From Nansenia antarctica (taxonomy: Eukaryota > Chordata > Actinopteri > Argentiniformes > Microstomatidae), in NCBI GenBank assembly GCA_963989245.1, contig OZ022346.1, positions 5,642,881 through 5,706,880 on the forward strand: 64,000 nt of DNA. Reading direction: 5' to 3'. Position numbers and translations under genes: made by a program. Below, piece after piece: positions 63,131-64,000 of the stretch (the stretch's first letter is position 1; each line of letters starts with the position of its first letter). The notes under the pieces were generated by a model, which saw only the letters and a list, made by a program, of their open reading frames with translations, was not told where the DNA came from and ran no database searches.

Positions 63131-63610
63131 CTGCAAACTGCGACACTTTAAATTTATTTTAATTTATTTTTTTAATTTTTGCCATTTAGCAGACGCTTTT
63201 ATCCAAAGCGACTTACAATTACGAATTACAGGGACATTCCCCCTGGAGTAACTGAGGGCTAAGTGCCTTACTCAAGGGCACACTAGTAGTGGTGTGGTTT
63301 CAGGCGGGATTTGAACTCACAACCTTCCGATCACAAGTCCAACTCACTATCCACTAGACCACCACTACCCCCTAAATGAATGTGCAATAACACTATGTGC
63401 AATATGACAACCCTAGTCGTTTTATCTGTACAGTATAGTATAGTGGATAGTGTACATAGCCTTTATTTATGTAAACTAGCTCCTTTCCCTTCTTGTTTTT
63501 TTAGTTTTTTTTTTTCTCTTTCCTAGCACCAGGGGAGCCACCCCTCCCAAATTTCGTTGTTTGGTACCTGTACTATAGCAATGACAATAAAGACCATTCA
63601 TTCATTCATT
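63131..63610 (+). mobile_element. LINE 3'UTR insertion carrying a SINE
   Basis: Absent from duplication copy 1. The LINE 3'UTR (CTGCAAACTGCGACACTTTA at left; CAATGACAATAAAGACCATTC and ATTC repeats at right) is itself split by a tRNA-derived SINE on the minus strand (63175-63373). Confidence 0.85.
63175..63373 (-). mobile_element. tRNA-derived SINE, second copy
   Basis: Over 95 percent identical by eye to 50433-50640, in the same orientation, with the same core GCCATTTAGCAGACGCTTTT and tRNA-like head. Confidence 0.9.
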
Positions 63611-64000
63611 ACACACAAAGACCACTAGAGGGCACTTCTTGTAAATTAGCCTGCCTTCTACACAGAAAAACTGGAAAATAGCTTTATACTAGCTTATCCT
63701 GATGTGATTTCGAAAATGTAAGCACACATATCTAAAAAATGAAAGGACGGTCCTGAAATGTGATCGAGTGCAAAGGTATAAAAAATGTTTTACTCACAGG
63801 GTCACCATGACCCCACCGTGGCTGTTCTAGTGTTGATAGAACTGAAGCAGTGTGACCAGAGATGTTGTCACTAATACAAGTCTTGTGTGAGAACAAGGCA
63901 TACTTGAATAATGTATTTTATCTGATTACAATGTGGGTAAAGGAGGCGGGTAGGGAACGCATCAAATGGCAGGTGTAGACATTCAACAGGGGTGCAAACT

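Larger units (their letters stand above)
63057..63833. mobile_element. piggyBac-type MITE, second copy with insertion
   Basis: Same ends as 23476-23769. The left TTAA is intact (63053-63056) but the right one reads TTGA. It contains the 480-bp insertion of LINE 3'UTR and SINE. Confidence 0.85.
60378..64000. repeat. Segmental duplication, copy 2
   Basis: Near-identical to 20835-23939, in the same orientation and order, reaching the window edge. The main differences are an extra insertion at about 63131-63610, longer poly(C) and (ATT)n tracts, and single-base changes of roughly 1-2 percent by eye. Confidence 0.95.

Overview
The window is intergenic and intronic DNA of a ray-finned (teleost) fish. 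This is inferred from the non-LTR, hAT, Tc1, piggyBac and tRNA-derived SINE families seen, the large number of simple repeats, and a vertebrate Rho kinase gene broken into small exons. Nothing bacterial or viral was seen.

The main gene is the 3' part of a ROCK2 (Rho-associated coiled-coil kinase 2) gene on the minus strand. Fourteen exons between 51283 and 17938 join in a single phase-consistent frame of 608 codons plus a stop. They cover the end of the coiled coil, the Rho-binding region, the split PH domain with its inserted C1 zinc finger, and the C-terminus. The last coding exon adds only one base of the final Ser codon and the stop; a 3'UTR of about 1.9 kb follows, down to about 16.08 kb. 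The kinase domain lies to the right of the window. Downstream, two minus-strand exons (8597-7631) encode the membrane anchor and tail of an unidentified single-pass protein.

Layout. 1-2.4 kb: 30-bp minisatellite. 2.4-6.8 kb: LINE pieces, a foldback element holding a TTAGGG array, a hAT element carrying a gypsy integrase fragment, and a broken Tc1. 7-8.6 kb: GT and CT tracts and the unidentified gene. 9-15.9 kb: LINE and Tc1 remains. 15.9-23.1 kb: ROCK2 3'UTR and last exons, a hAT filled by a minisatellite, and a LINE. 23.9-32 kb: nested transposons, the innermost an intact-looking piggyBac. 32.6-51.3 kb: the other ROCK2 exons, separated by minisatellites and by four hAT elements sitting in one minisatellite. 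51.5-60 kb: hAT remains, a three-exon FLYWCH/MULE gene on the plus strand, and a duplicated element with tRNA-like segments. 60.4-64 kb: a second copy of 20.8-23.9 kb, including the last large ROCK2 exon.

The most unusual pattern is in the ROCK2 introns. At least four minisatellites start exactly at an exon junction and copy the splice site itself many times, so one intron holds dozens of GTGAGT donors and another about 21 acceptors. In the two largest the unit length is a multiple of three and the read-through frame is open. This could permit in-frame splice variation, or it could be neutral decay; the sequence alone does not decide.
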